From contig CBDATO010000003.1 of the NCBI GenBank assembly GCA_965199805.1, positions 1,116,001 through 1,180,000 of the forward strand: a stretch of 64,000 nucleotides of DNA, written 5' to 3'. Numbering within the stretch: position 1 is the stretch's first letter; every line of letters begins with the position of its first letter. Shown here in pieces: positions 23,254 through 31,656 of this stretch. The notes beneath the pieces are model-generated. The model was not told the origin of the DNA. It saw only the letters and a program-made list of their open reading frames with translations, and made no database searches. The position numbers and the translations under genes were made by a program. This DNA comes from DATAZK01 sp965199805. Its GTDB lineage: Bacteria > Actinomycetota > Actinomycetes > Frankiales > Frankiaceae.

Positions 23254-24498
23254 ATGGCACAGGTGCTGTCGAAGGGGGCCAACGCCCCTATCCCCGGACC
23301 CCAGGTCGTCGTCCAGGTGCAGTCGGCCGCGGTGGTCGACCTCGCCGCTCTGCTGGTCACCGCGAGCGGCAAGGTGCGCGACGACAACGACTTCGTCTTC
23401 TACAACCAGCCCAACGGGCCGGGTGTGCAGCTGCAGCCACCGTCGACCCTTCACCTCACCCTGCCGTCGGTGCCGGCCGACATCGACAAGATCGTTTTGA
23501 CCGCGAGCCTCGACGGCACCGGCCCCGCCACCTTCGGCCAGGCCGGTCAGGTCTCGGTCTGGGTACGCGACCCGTCGGGCACCGAGGTCGCGAGCTTCGT
23601 CCCAACCGGGCTCGGCCCGGAGAAGGCCCTGCTGCTCGTCGAGGTCTACCGCAGGCAGGGCGCCTGGAAGGTGCGCGCCGTCGGCCAGGGCTACGCGACC
23701 GGGCTCGCCGGCATCGCGACGGACTTCGGCATCTCTGTGGACGATCCCGGCCCGGCCGCTCCCCCGCCGATGCCGAGCGCACCGCCGCCGCCCCCTCCGT
23801 CGATGACGCGCCCGTCGGCACCGCCCCCGTCGATGACGCGTCCCACGTCGCCGCCGCCCCCGAGCGGACCGCCGCAGTCGTACGCGCCGCCGCCCAGCGC
23901 ACCGCCGCAGGCCGCACCTGCCGGCGGGATGGTCAACCTCGACAAGGGCCGCGTCTCGCTGCAGAAAGGGCAGAGCGTCTCGCTGGTCAAGACCGGCGCC
24001 CCGCCGCTCACCCGCGTACGCATGGGCCTCGGCTGGGACACCGGCTCCGGCGAGAACATCGACCTCGACGCTAGCTGCATCCTGTACGACGCCCGCAACA
24101 AGGACGTCGACAAGGTCTGGTTCATGTCCAAGAAGGGCGACAAGGGCAACGTCAAGCACAGCGGCGACAACCTGACCGGCGCCGGCGAGGGTGACGACGA
24201 GGTCATCGCGGTCGACCTGGAGCGGCTGTCGTCCAACGTGCAGAGCCTCGTCTTCGTGGTCAACAGCTTCAGCGGCCAGAAGTTCACCGCCGTCCGCAAC
24301 GCGTTCTGCCGCCTGGTCGACGACAACAGCAACCAGGAGCTCGTGCGCTTCGACCTGTCCGACAGCAAGCCGCAGACCGGCCTGGTGATGTGCAAGATCC
24401 AGCGCGGCCCCGGCGGTTGGATCATGACGGCGATCGGCGAGTTCCACGACGGCAAGACGGTGCGCGCGATGGTGGGGCCGAGCGCGCGCTACCTGTAG
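23254..24498 (+). CDS. Double TerD-domain protein with Pro-rich linker
   Basis: A 414-residue protein. Residues 1-165 form a divergent TerD-like domain (MAQVLSKGANAPI start). About 168-225 is a Pro/Ser linker with PPSMTRPS repeats. About 230-414 is a canonical TerD domain, with VSLQKGQSVSL and the calcium-binding acidic cluster GLGWDTGSGENIDLDASC. TerD proteins belong to the stress/tellurite resistance family and bind Ca2+. No other ter genes are present, so a full tellurite operon is unlikely. The start is ATG 23254; an in-frame TTG lies 9 nt before it. Confidence 0.88.
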   Translation: MAQVLSKGANAPIPGPQVVVQVQSAAVVDLAALLVTASGKVRDDNDFVFYNQPNGPGVQLQPPSTLHLTLPSVPADIDKIVLTASLDGTGPATFGQAGQVSVWVRDPSGTEVASFVPTGLGPEKALLLVEVYRRQGAWKVRAVGQGYATGLAGIATDFGISVDDPGPAAPPPMPSAPPPPPPSMTRPSAPPPSMTRPTSPPPPSGPPQSYAPPPSAPPQAAPAGGMVNLDKGRVSLQKGQSVSLVKTGAPPLTRVRMGLGWDTGSGENIDLDASCILYDARNKDVDKVWFMSKKGDKGNVKHSGDNLTGAGEGDDEVIAVDLERLSSNVQSLVFVVNSFSGQKFTAVRNAFCRLVDDNSNQELVRFDLSDSKPQTGLVMCKIQRGPGGWIMTAIGEFHDGKTVRAMVGPSARYL

Positions 24499-24526
24499 CG
24501 GAGGTTGGCGCCCGGGCCGCCCCGCC

Positions 24527-25403
24527 TCAGGAGCGGCCGATCGTGTCGAGCTCGCCCACGTCCCCGGCGGACAGCACGAGCCCGGCGGCGGCGACGTTCT
24601 CCCGAAGGTGGGCGACCGACGACGTGCCCGGGATCAGCAGGATGTTGGGCGAGCGCTGCAGCAGCCAGGCCAGCGCGACCGCGAGCGGGGTCGTCCCGAG
24701 GCGGGCGGCCACGGCGGACAGCGTCTGCGACTGCAGCGGGCTGAAGCCTCCCAGCGGGAAGAACGGCACGTACGCGATCCCGTCCTGCGCGAGCTCGTCG
24801 ATCAGCTCGTCGTCGGCGCGGAACGCCAGGGTTGTACAGGTTCTGCACGCAGACGATCGGGGCGACGGTGCGGGCCTCGGCGATCTGCTCGGGCAGGGCG
24901 TTGCTGATGCCGAGGTGGCGGATCAGCCCCTGCTGCACGAGTGCGGCGAGCGTCTCCATCGCCTCGGCGACCGACTCGGGCACGCGGCCGGCGGCGTCGC
25001 CGATGCGCAGGTTGACCACGTCGAGCACGTCTACCCCCAGCGTCGCGAGGTTCTCCTCGACCGCGCGGCGCAGCTCGTCGGGCCGGCGGGCGGCGGGCCA
25101 GCCGCCGTGCTCGTCGCGCCGGGCGCCGACCTTGGTGACGATCCGCAGCTGCGCCGGATACGGGTGCAGCGCCTCGCGGATGAGCTGGTTGGTCACGTGC
25201 GGCCCGTACGACTCGCTGGTGTCGAGGTGCGTGATGCCGAGCTCGACCGCCGCGCGCAGCACCGCACGAGCGGCGTCGGGGTCGGCGGGCGGGCCCATCA
25301 CGCCGGGCCCGGCGAGCTGCATGGCGCCGTAGCCGAGGCGGGTGACCTCGAGGTCGCCCAGGGTCCAGGTGCCGCCGGGCAGGAAGGGTGCTGACGTACT
25401 CAA
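24527..25403 (-). pseudogene. Aldo/keto reductase disrupted by a single-base frameshift
   Basis: The first frame from TTG 25403 gives a good NAD(P)H-dependent aldo/keto reductase: LGYGAMQLAG, GITHLDTSESYG, VNLRIGDAAGR and LGISN, up to CVQNLYN. It then turns to low-quality sequence. The missing second half continues in another frame (FRADDELIDELAQDG, VPFFPLGGF, LLIPGTSS) to a stop at 24527. The switch is at GGG 24829-24831 (CCC on the coding strand), where one base too many is present. Removing one gives an intact 291-residue reductase. It is either a pseudogene or a sequencing error. It is divergent from an HxlR regulator. Confidence 0.85.
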
Positions 25404-25485
25404 CGAAGTGCCTTTCGGGTTGTCGGGGGCTGGTCATCGCGCCCGCCGAACTCCAGACTGGGCTGAGCACTCTCCGTGGGGAAGT

Positions 25486-25503
25486 AGGCACCTGCAGGTG
25501 CCT
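25486..25503. promoter_or_regulatory. Perfect 18-bp palindrome, likely HxlR operator
   Basis: AGGCACCTGCAGGTGCCT is a perfect palindrome lying in the 130-bp gap between the divergent aldo/keto reductase and HxlR genes, 30 bp ahead of the HxlR start. Its position and symmetry fit a site bound by the HxlR dimer to regulate both genes. Confidence 0.65.
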
Positions 25504-25533
25504 TACGTGACGCAACGACACCGAGGAGCCGGC

Positions 25534-25968
25534 ATGGCGACGAAGACGGCCGCGCAGCAGCGCGCCGAGGCGAAGCTCGCGTACGACGCCTTCCTCGCCG
25601 CGTGCCCGAGCCGGCAGCTGCTGGACCGGATCTCCGACAAGTGGGTCACGCTGATCATCACGGCGCTCGGCAGCGGACCGGACTGCACCGGTACGCCCCG
25701 GCCCATGCGGTTCTCCGAGCTGTCGCGCGTGCTGGCCGGGATCAGCCAGAAGATGCTGACCCAAACCCTGCGCTCGCTCGAGCGCGACGGATTGCTCACC
25801 CGGACGGTGGTGGCCACGGTGCCGGTGACCGTCTCGTACGAGCTGACCGACCTCGGGGTCTCGCTGCACGAGCTGGTCGGTCAGATCAAAGGATGGGCCG
25901 AGCTGCACATGGACGACGTCGCCGCCCGGCGCGCGGCCCACGCGGCGAGCGCCACCACCACCGGTTAG
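25534..25968 (+). CDS. HxlR-family winged-helix regulator
   Basis: A 144-residue HxlR/DUF24 regulator. It has the family start CPSRQLLDRISDKWVTLIITAL, the recognition region RFSELSRVLAGISQKMLTQTLRSLERDGLL and a wing YELTDLG. A single Cys near residue 24, just ahead of the first helix, matches redox- or aldehyde-sensing HxlR proteins such as HypR or YodB. ATG 25534 with GAGGAG at 6 nt. It is divergent from an aldo/keto reductase, a usual HxlR target. Confidence 0.92.
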   Translation: MATKTAAQQRAEAKLAYDAFLAACPSRQLLDRISDKWVTLIITALGSGPDCTGTPRPMRFSELSRVLAGISQKMLTQTLRSLERDGLLTRTVVATVPVTVSYELTDLGVSLHELVGQIKGWAELHMDDVAARRAAHAASATTTG

Positions 25969-26016
25969 CCGGCTCACGCCTGCTGGTGGCGCCCGGGAAA
26001 CCCGCGCAAGAGCGGC

Positions 26017-27210
26017 CTAGAGCTTGTAGTCCTTCAGCAGGCCCCGACTGATGATCGTCTTCTGCACCTCGGACGTGCCCTCACCGATGAGCAGGAACGG
26101 CGCCTCGCGGAACAGGCGCTCGATCTCGTACTCCTTGGAGTAGCCGTAGCCGCCGTGGATGCGGAACGCCTCGGTGGTGACCTCCGAGCAGTACTCCGAC
26201 GCCAGCAGCTTGGCCATGCCGGCCTCGACGTCGTTGCGCTTGCCCGCGTCCTTGAGCCGGGCGGCGTTGACCATCATGAGGTGGGCGGCCTCGACCTTTG
26301 TCGCCATCTCGGCCAGCTTGAACGCGATCGCCTGGTGCTCGGCGATGTGCTTGCCGAACGTCGAACGCTGCTGCGAGTAGGCGATCGCCAGCTCGAAGGC
26401 CCGGCGCATGACCCCGCAGCCACGGGCGGCGACGTTGACCCGGCCGACCTCGACGCCGTCCATCATCTGGTAGAAACCGCGCCCCCGGCCGGCCTCCCCG
26501 CCGAGCACGGCCGACGCCGGCACCCGATGACCCTCGAAGATCATCTCGGTGGTCTCGACGCCCTTGTAACCCATCTTGTCGATCTTGCCGGGGATGGTCA
26601 GGCCGCCCTGCTTGCCGAAGCCCGGCTTCTTCTCCACCAGCAGCGTCGTCATGTTGCGGTAGACGGTGTCGCCGCCCTCGTCGGTCTTCACCAACGTCGC
26701 GATCAGCCCGGCGCGGGCGCCGTTCGTCAGCCACATCTTCTGGCCGTCGACGACGTACTCGTCCCCGTCCCGCACGGCTTTGGTCTTGATGGCCGCGACG
26801 TCGGACCCGCAGCCCGGCTCGCTCATCGAGAAGCCGCCGCGCACCTCGCCCGACGCCATCAGCGGCAGCAGCCGTTGCTTCTGCTCCTCGGTGCCGTGCT
26901 GACGCAGCATGTACGCCACGATGAAGTGGGTGTTGATGACGCCGGAGACGCTCATCCACCCGCGGGCGATCTCCTCGACCACCAGCGCGTACGTGAGCAG
27001 CGACTCCCCGAGGCCGCCGTACTCCTCGGGGATCATGAGGCCGAAGAGCCCCATCTGCTTCATGCCCTCGACGATCGCCTCGGGGTACTCGTCCTTGTGC
27101 TCCAGCTCCGTGGCGTACGGAAGGATCTCCTTCTCCACGAAGTCGCGCACCGTGGCGAGGATGTCGCGCTGGATCTCGGTGAGACCCTCGGTCTGAGCCA
27201 GACGAGCCAT
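26017..27210 (-). CDS. Acyl-CoA dehydrogenase family protein
   Basis: A 397-residue acyl-CoA dehydrogenase. Visible are YGGLGESLLTYALVVEEIARG, the FAD/substrate motif FSMSEPGCGSDVAA, VDGQKMWLTNGA, EVGRVNVAARGCG, YSQQRSTFG, FRIHGGYGYSKEYEIERLFR and the C-terminal LLIGEGTSEVQ with the catalytic-base Glu. It oxidises an acyl-CoA to the enoyl-CoA and passes electrons to ETF. The gene lies 48 nt downstream of a CoA-ester lyase and near a mesaconyl-CoA hydratase-like gene, so methylsuccinyl-CoA dehydrogenase is a reasonable proposal. ATG 27210 has GGAGG at 8 nt. Confidence 0.88.
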   Translation of the reverse strand: MARLAQTEGLTEIQRDILATVRDFVEKEILPYATELEHKDEYPEAIVEGMKQMGLFGLMIPEEYGGLGESLLTYALVVEEIARGWMSVSGVINTHFIVAYMLRQHGTEEQKQRLLPLMASGEVRGGFSMSEPGCGSDVAAIKTKAVRDGDEYVVDGQKMWLTNGARAGLIATLVKTDEGGDTVYRNMTTLLVEKKPGFGKQGGLTIPGKIDKMGYKGVETTEMIFEGHRVPASAVLGGEAGRGRGFYQMMDGVEVGRVNVAARGCGVMRRAFELAIAYSQQRSTFGKHIAEHQAIAFKLAEMATKVEAAHLMMVNAARLKDAGKRNDVEAGMAKLLASEYCSEVTTEAFRIHGGYGYSKEYEIERLFREAPFLLIGEGTSEVQKTIISRGLLKDYKL

Positions 27211-27258
27211 GTCAGATACCTCCGGGGCCAAATGTTACCGACGGGTAGCTGCGCCCGC

Positions 27259-28236
27259 TCAGTCGGTCGGCGGCTCGAAGACCTGGGTCCGGCTCATGCC
27301 CGCCGCGCGGCCCTTGCCGGCGATGACGATCGCCATCTTGCGGGACGCCTCGTCGATCATCTCGTCGCCCAGCATGACCGCACCGCGCAGCCCGCCGGCC
27401 TCCGACGTGTAGTAGCCGTACGCGTCGAGAATGAGCTCGGCGTGGTCGTAGTCGTCCTGGTCGGGGCTGAACACCTCGTTCGCCGCATCGATCTGGCCGG
27501 GGTGCAGCACCCACTTGCCGTCGAAGCCGAGCGCCGCCGACCGGTTCGCCACCCGCCGGAAGCCGTCGACGTCCTTGATCTGCAGGTACGGCCCGTCGAT
27601 AGCCTGGACGCCCTTGGCCCGGGCCGCCATCAGGATCGACATGAGGATGTGGTGGTAGGCGTCGCCGACGTCGTAGCCGGGGGGCTGCTCGCCCACCACC
27701 AGCGACTTCATGTTGATCGACGCCATGAAGTCGGCCGGGCCGAAGATGATCGTCTCGATCCGGTCGGAGGCGAAGGCGATGTCCTTGATGTTGATCAGGC
27801 CGAGCGCGTTCTCGATCTGCGCCTCGATACCGATGCGGCCGACCTCGTAGCCCATCGTCTCCTCGATCTGCCGGAGCAGGAGGTCGAGCCAGACGACGTG
27901 CTCTGGCGTTTGCACCTTCGGCAGCATGATGCAGTCGAGATTCGCCCCGGCGCCCTCCACGACGGCCACCACGTCGCGGTACGTCCACTTCGTCGTGAGG
28001 TCGTTCACCCGTACGACGCGTGTCTTGCCGGCCCAGTCGCCGTCGTTCAGCGCGGCGACGATGTTGTCGCGCGCGGCCTCTTTCGCGGCCGGGGCCACGG
28101 CGTCCTCCAGGTCGAGGAACACCATGTCGGCGGGCAGGCCCTGGGCCTTGCCGAGCATCTTCGGGTTGCTCCCGGGCACCGCCAGGCAGGACCGACGGGC
28201 CCGTACCGGACGGGACTGCACTTGCGAAGGACCCAC
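27259..28236 (-). CDS. HpcH/HpaI-family CoA-ester lyase (malyl-CoA lyase-like)
   Basis: A 325-residue citrate-lyase-beta/malyl-CoA lyase-type protein. It has RSCLAVPGSNPKMLGKA, DMVFLDLEDAVAP (metal Asp/Glu), VRVND, IMLPKVQTPEHV, IEAQIENALGLINI, FGPADFMAS and GKWVLHPGQIDAANEVF. It should cleave beta-methylmalyl-CoA to glyoxylate and propionyl-CoA (or malyl-CoA) with Mg2+. It starts at GTG 28236 with GAGGAG about 6 nt upstream. The next gene on the strand is the acyl-CoA dehydrogenase, so they likely form an operon for an ethylmalonyl-CoA-type route. Confidence 0.85.
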   Translation of the reverse strand: MGPSQVQSRPVRARRSCLAVPGSNPKMLGKAQGLPADMVFLDLEDAVAPAAKEAARDNIVAALNDGDWAGKTRVVRVNDLTTKWTYRDVVAVVEGAGANLDCIMLPKVQTPEHVVWLDLLLRQIEETMGYEVGRIGIEAQIENALGLINIKDIAFASDRIETIIFGPADFMASINMKSLVVGEQPPGYDVGDAYHHILMSILMAARAKGVQAIDGPYLQIKDVDGFRRVANRSAALGFDGKWVLHPGQIDAANEVFSPDQDDYDHAELILDAYGYYTSEAGGLRGAVMLGDEMIDEASRKMAIVIAGKGRAAGMSRTQVFEPPTD

Positions 28237-28351
28237 GACAACTCCTCGTACCCGGTCTGCGAACTCGACCCTGCTTGCCCGATGCCTACCCGCCGACGCT
28301 ACGGGTGCGTCACCGGACCACGAAGAAAGAGCAAAAGGTCATGCTGAACGC

Positions 28352-29800
28352 ATGACAGCGCAGCCGCTCCCGGCGGTCGACGAATTCACCTGGGACCTGC
28401 TGGTCGTCGGCGCGGGCACGGCCGGGCTGGTCGCCGCCCGCACCGCCGCGGGTCTCGGCGCCCGAGTGCTGCTGGTGGAATCAGGGCGATGGGGCGGTGA
28501 TTGCCTATGGACCGGGTGCGTTCCCAGCAAGGCGCTGCTGAGCGCCGCCCACGCGGCTGCCGCGGCGCGGTCGGCCGGCCGGTTGGGGGTCGACGTCGAG
28601 GGCGTCCGGGTCGATTTCGGGCGGGTAATGCAGCACGTACGCGAGTCGATCCGGCAGATCGAGCCGGTCGACTCCCCTGCGTGGCTCCTCGGCGACGGGG
28701 TCCACGTGGCGCAGGGCCACGTCGCCCTGACCGGAGACGGCACCGCCGTGGTCGACGCCACTCCCGTCACGTTCCGGCACGCCCTGCTGGCCACCGGGTC
28801 CGCGCCGCAGATCCCCTCCATCGACGGGCTGGCCGCCGCCGATCCGCTGACCAGCGACACGGTGTGGGACCTCGCGGAGCTGCCCGCCCGCTTGCTCGTC
28901 GTCGGCGGCGGCAGCATCGGCTGCGAGCTGGGCCAGGCATTTGCACGTCTCGGCAGCGCCGTCACCCTGGTCGAGTCCCGGGAACGGCTGCTGGCTGACG
29001 ACGATCCGGACGCCTCGGCCGTGCTCACGGCGAGCCTGCGCGCTGATGGGGTGTCCGTCCGTACGAGCACGGCCCTCGACCGCGTACGCGTGGACGGATC
29101 GTCCTGGCGCGCCGAATCGGCCGGCGGCACGTCGATCGACTTCGACCAGGTCCTCATCGCCGTCGGTCGCGCGCCCAGGACCCGTGACATCGGGCTGGCG
29201 CAGGCCGGGGTGGACTTCGATGACCGCGGCTACGTCCGGGTCGATGCGCAGCTGCGCACCACCAGCCCCCGGATCTGGGCCGCCGGTGACGTCACCGGCC
29301 ATCCGGCGTTCACCCACGTGGCCGGGGTGCACGGGAGCCTTGCGGCCAGCAATGCGGTGTTGGGCTTGCGCCGAACCGTCGATCTGCGGGCCATACCCCG
29401 GGTGACCTACACCCAGCCGGAGATCGCGAGCGTCGGGATCCCCACCGGGGATCCCAACCAGGGCCTGACCGTACGCACGATCCAGCACCGGGACGCCGAC
29501 CGGGCCGTCGTCGAGGGCGAGCAGACCGGGTTCACCCGGTTGCTGTTGGATCGCAAGGGCCTCGTGGTCGGCGGGACGATCGTCGGCCCGCGGGCGGGCG
29601 AGTCGCTGGCCGAGCTGGTGCTGGCCATTTCCCAGAAGCTGCGCGGGCGGGACCTGGCCGGCGCGATCCATGCGTATCCGACGTATTCCGACGGGGTCTG
29701 GAAGGCGGCCATCGAGCAGGTGCAGGCCCAGCTCCGCCGGCCGGCGGCACGAGTCGGGGTGGCGATGCTGCGCCTGCTGCAACGGCGCCGAGCCGCCTGA
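28352..29800 (+). CDS. MerA-like class I pyridine nucleotide-disulfide oxidoreductase
   Basis: A 482-residue FAD/NAD(P) protein. The FAD fingerprint VVGAGTAGLVAARTAAGLG is followed by the redox-disulfide motif GGDCLWTGCVPSKALLS, the NAD(P) fold LVVGGGSIGCELGQAFARLG, and WAAGDVTG. The dimerisation domain has YPTYSDGVWKAA in place of the His-Glu pair HPTLSE of dihydrolipoyl dehydrogenase, so it belongs to the mercuric-reductase-like group but lacks the N-terminal HMA domain and vicinal C-terminal Cys. Its substrate is unknown. A five-codon frame ATG-to-TGA (28341-28355) overlaps its ATG. It converges on the ABC ATPase with 6 nt between stops. Confidence 0.85.
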   Translation: MTAQPLPAVDEFTWDLLVVGAGTAGLVAARTAAGLGARVLLVESGRWGGDCLWTGCVPSKALLSAAHAAAAARSAGRLGVDVEGVRVDFGRVMQHVRESIRQIEPVDSPAWLLGDGVHVAQGHVALTGDGTAVVDATPVTFRHALLATGSAPQIPSIDGLAAADPLTSDTVWDLAELPARLLVVGGGSIGCELGQAFARLGSAVTLVESRERLLADDDPDASAVLTASLRADGVSVRTSTALDRVRVDGSSWRAESAGGTSIDFDQVLIAVGRAPRTRDIGLAQAGVDFDDRGYVRVDAQLRTTSPRIWAAGDVTGHPAFTHVAGVHGSLAASNAVLGLRRTVDLRAIPRVTYTQPEIASVGIPTGDPNQGLTVRTIQHRDADRAVVEGEQTGFTRLLLDRKGLVVGGTIVGPRAGESLAELVLAISQKLRGRDLAGAIHAYPTYSDGVWKAAIEQVQAQLRRPAARVGVAMLRLLQRRRAA

Positions 29801-29806
29801 CCCTGC

Positions 29807-30853
29807 CTACGGCGCGACGATGGTCGCTGCGCCGGCCCGAAGGCCGACACCGACAGCGCATCCGAGCGGCAAGGGCTCGCCGACCGGCGCGTGAACGGTG
29901 AGCAGGTCCCCGCCGGCGCGTTGCACCGTCACGGAAATGTGCGTGCCGGCGAACCGGGCATCTGTCGTGACGGCCGGGATCGCTCCCGGCGTGCCCTCCG
30001 GAAGTAGCAGGAGTGACTCCGGACGTATCACCAGCACGCCCGGACCGGCGGGGGCGGACGTGTCGATCTCGACGTCGCCGTCGGCGCTGACGAAACGTCC
30101 CTGGTGGACCAGCCCGGTCACCTCGTTCGCAACACCGAAGAACCGTGCGGCGGCCAAGGACGGCGGGTGCGCGTAGAAGGCCTGCGGGGTGTCGTGACCG
30201 GCGAGCCTGCCTTCGAGCATGAGGGCGATCGCGTCGGCCACCTGCACCGCCTCGGTCTGGTCGTGCGTGACGAACAGCGTGGTCATCTCACGCTCGTCGT
30301 GCAGGGCACGGACCAATGACCGCATCTCCAACCGCAGCGCCGCATCGAGCTGCGAGAACGGTTCGTCCAGCAACAGCACCGGCGGCTCGAGCACCAGCGC
30401 CCGGGCCAGGGCGGCACGCTGCTCCTGTCCGCCGGAGAGCTCGCCGACGCGGCGGCCCGCCAGCGCGTCGAGCTGCACCCGTTCCAGCATCGAACCCACC
30501 CGGCGCCGCACCTCGGCTCGCCCGATGCGGCGCATCCGCAGCCCGAACGCCACGTTCTGCGCCACCGTGAGGTGCGGGAACAGCAGCGGCCGCTGGAAGA
30601 CGGTGCCGACCGGGCGGCGCTCGGCCGCCACCCCACCCATGGCCACCCCCGCGATGGTGACGTCGCCGGCGTCGGGAGCCAGCAGGCCGGCCACGATCGC
30701 CAACGTTGTGGTCTTGCCGCACCCGGAAGGCCCGAGCAGCGCGGTGAAGGAGCCGGCCGGCAGGTCCAGATCCAGGTTGTCGACAGCGACCACGCCGTCG
30801 TACTGGCGCCTCAGCCCGCTTAACACCACACCTGACGCCCGGGCTCCGCTCAC
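29807..30853 (-). CDS. ABC transporter ATPase (YnjD-like importer)
   Basis: A 348-residue importer ATPase. It carries Walker A GPSGCGKTT near residues 42-50, Q-loop FQRPLLF, signature LSGGQEQRAALARAL, Walker B VLLLDEPFSQLD and switch His in FVTHDQ, followed from about 240 by a TOBE-like regulatory domain. It energises the two permeases directly upstream, whose second member it overlaps by GTGA. Together with the lipoprotein at 33633 it forms a complete uptake system of unknown substrate. Confidence 0.92.
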   Translation of the reverse strand: MSGARASGVVLSGLRRQYDGVVAVDNLDLDLPAGSFTALLGPSGCGKTTTLAIVAGLLAPDAGDVTIAGVAMGGVAAERRPVGTVFQRPLLFPHLTVAQNVAFGLRMRRIGRAEVRRRVGSMLERVQLDALAGRRVGELSGGQEQRAALARALVLEPPVLLLDEPFSQLDAALRLEMRSLVRALHDEREMTTLFVTHDQTEAVQVADAIALMLEGRLAGHDTPQAFYAHPPSLAAARFFGVANEVTGLVHQGRFVSADGDVEIDTSAPAGPGVLVIRPESLLLLPEGTPGAIPAVTTDARFAGTHISVTVQRAGGDLLTVHAPVGEPLPLGCAVGVGLRAGAATIVAP

Positions 30854-31656
30854 AGCCGGCCGAGCCCGACCGCAGCCGCAGAACGTCCCGACAACGTGCG
30901 CGCCGTCAGGCTGAGCAGCACCAGCGGTGGGGCGATGACCAGCAGGGCGAGGGCGGCTGCGGCGTTCGTGTCCGAGGATCCGATGGCCGCGAAGAGCAGC
31001 AGGGGCAGCGTCTGCACCTGCCCGCCGCCGATCAGCAGGGTCAGCACGTACTCACTCCAGGAGATCAGAAAGGCGAACAGTCCGGCGAGAGTGAGGGCCG
31101 GTCGCAGCAACGGCAGAGTGACGAACAACAGGACTCGGAGCGGACCGGCGCCGAGTGTGCGGGCCTGCCGCTCGTAGTCGAGGTCGTAGTTGGCGAAGGC
31201 ACCCCCGAGCAGGGTCGCCGCGTACGGCACCGTGGGCAGCAGCTGCACCAGGATGACCCCGCCCGTCGTGTCGGACAGCCCGTACCGCACGAAGAACACC
31301 TGGATGCCGAGCGTGACGGCGAGCCCGGGCACGATGACCGGGGCGAGCAGCAGGAATTGCACCAGCCGCCGACCCCGGAAGCGGTACAGCCCGATCGCCC
31401 GGCCGGCGGGCAGCCCGATGAGGCAGGCGAGGGCGGCGACACTCACGCCGATGAGGGTCGACGTCAGCAGGCCGTGCAGGATCTGGGTGCTCGGGTCGGT
31501 CAGCAGCCTGAGCCCCCGTCCGCTCGTCTGCTGGGGCAGCAACGCCGGATACCGCCACTGCCCGCTGACCGCCCACACGAGCAGTGGGACCAGGGGCAGC
31601 AGAAGGGCGGCGAGCAGCGCCACGACCAGCCCGCGTCGCACCGGTAGGTGTCTCAC
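30850..31656 (-). CDS. ABC permease 2 (YnjC C-terminal half-like)
   Basis: A 268-residue integral membrane protein with about six hydrophobic helices. The BPD_transp_1 cytoplasmic loop is seen in YERQARTLGAGPLRVLLFVTLPLLRPAL, the EAA-type motif that docks to the ATPase. It starts at GTG 31656, overlapping the end of permease 1 by 4 nt. In E. coli YnjC both permease halves are fused in one polypeptide; here they are two genes. Confidence 0.85.
   Translation of the reverse strand: MRHLPVRRGLVVALLAALLLPLVPLLVWAVSGQWRYPALLPQQTSGRGLRLLTDPSTQILHGLLTSTLIGVSVAALACLIGLPAGRAIGLYRFRGRRLVQFLLLAPVIVPGLAVTLGIQVFFVRYGLSDTTGGVILVQLLPTVPYAATLLGGAFANYDLDYERQARTLGAGPLRVLLFVTLPLLRPALTLAGLFAFLISWSEYVLTLLIGGGQVQTLPLLLFAAIGSSDTNAAAALALLVIAPPLVLLSLTARTLSGRSAAAVGLGRL

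Noticed and set aside
23254..24498. Tellurite resistance operon
   Set aside because: Only one TerD-family gene exists, without terA, terB, terC or terZ neighbours.
26155..28347. 730-codon plus-strand frame covering the dehydrogenase and lyase
   Set aside because: It spans two well-defined enzymes on the other strand and the gap between them, so it is a shadow frame.
28352..29800. Mercury resistance enzyme MerA
   Set aside because: The active-site pair is present, but there is no HMA domain, no C-terminal vicinal Cys pair, and no merR, merT or merP gene nearby.
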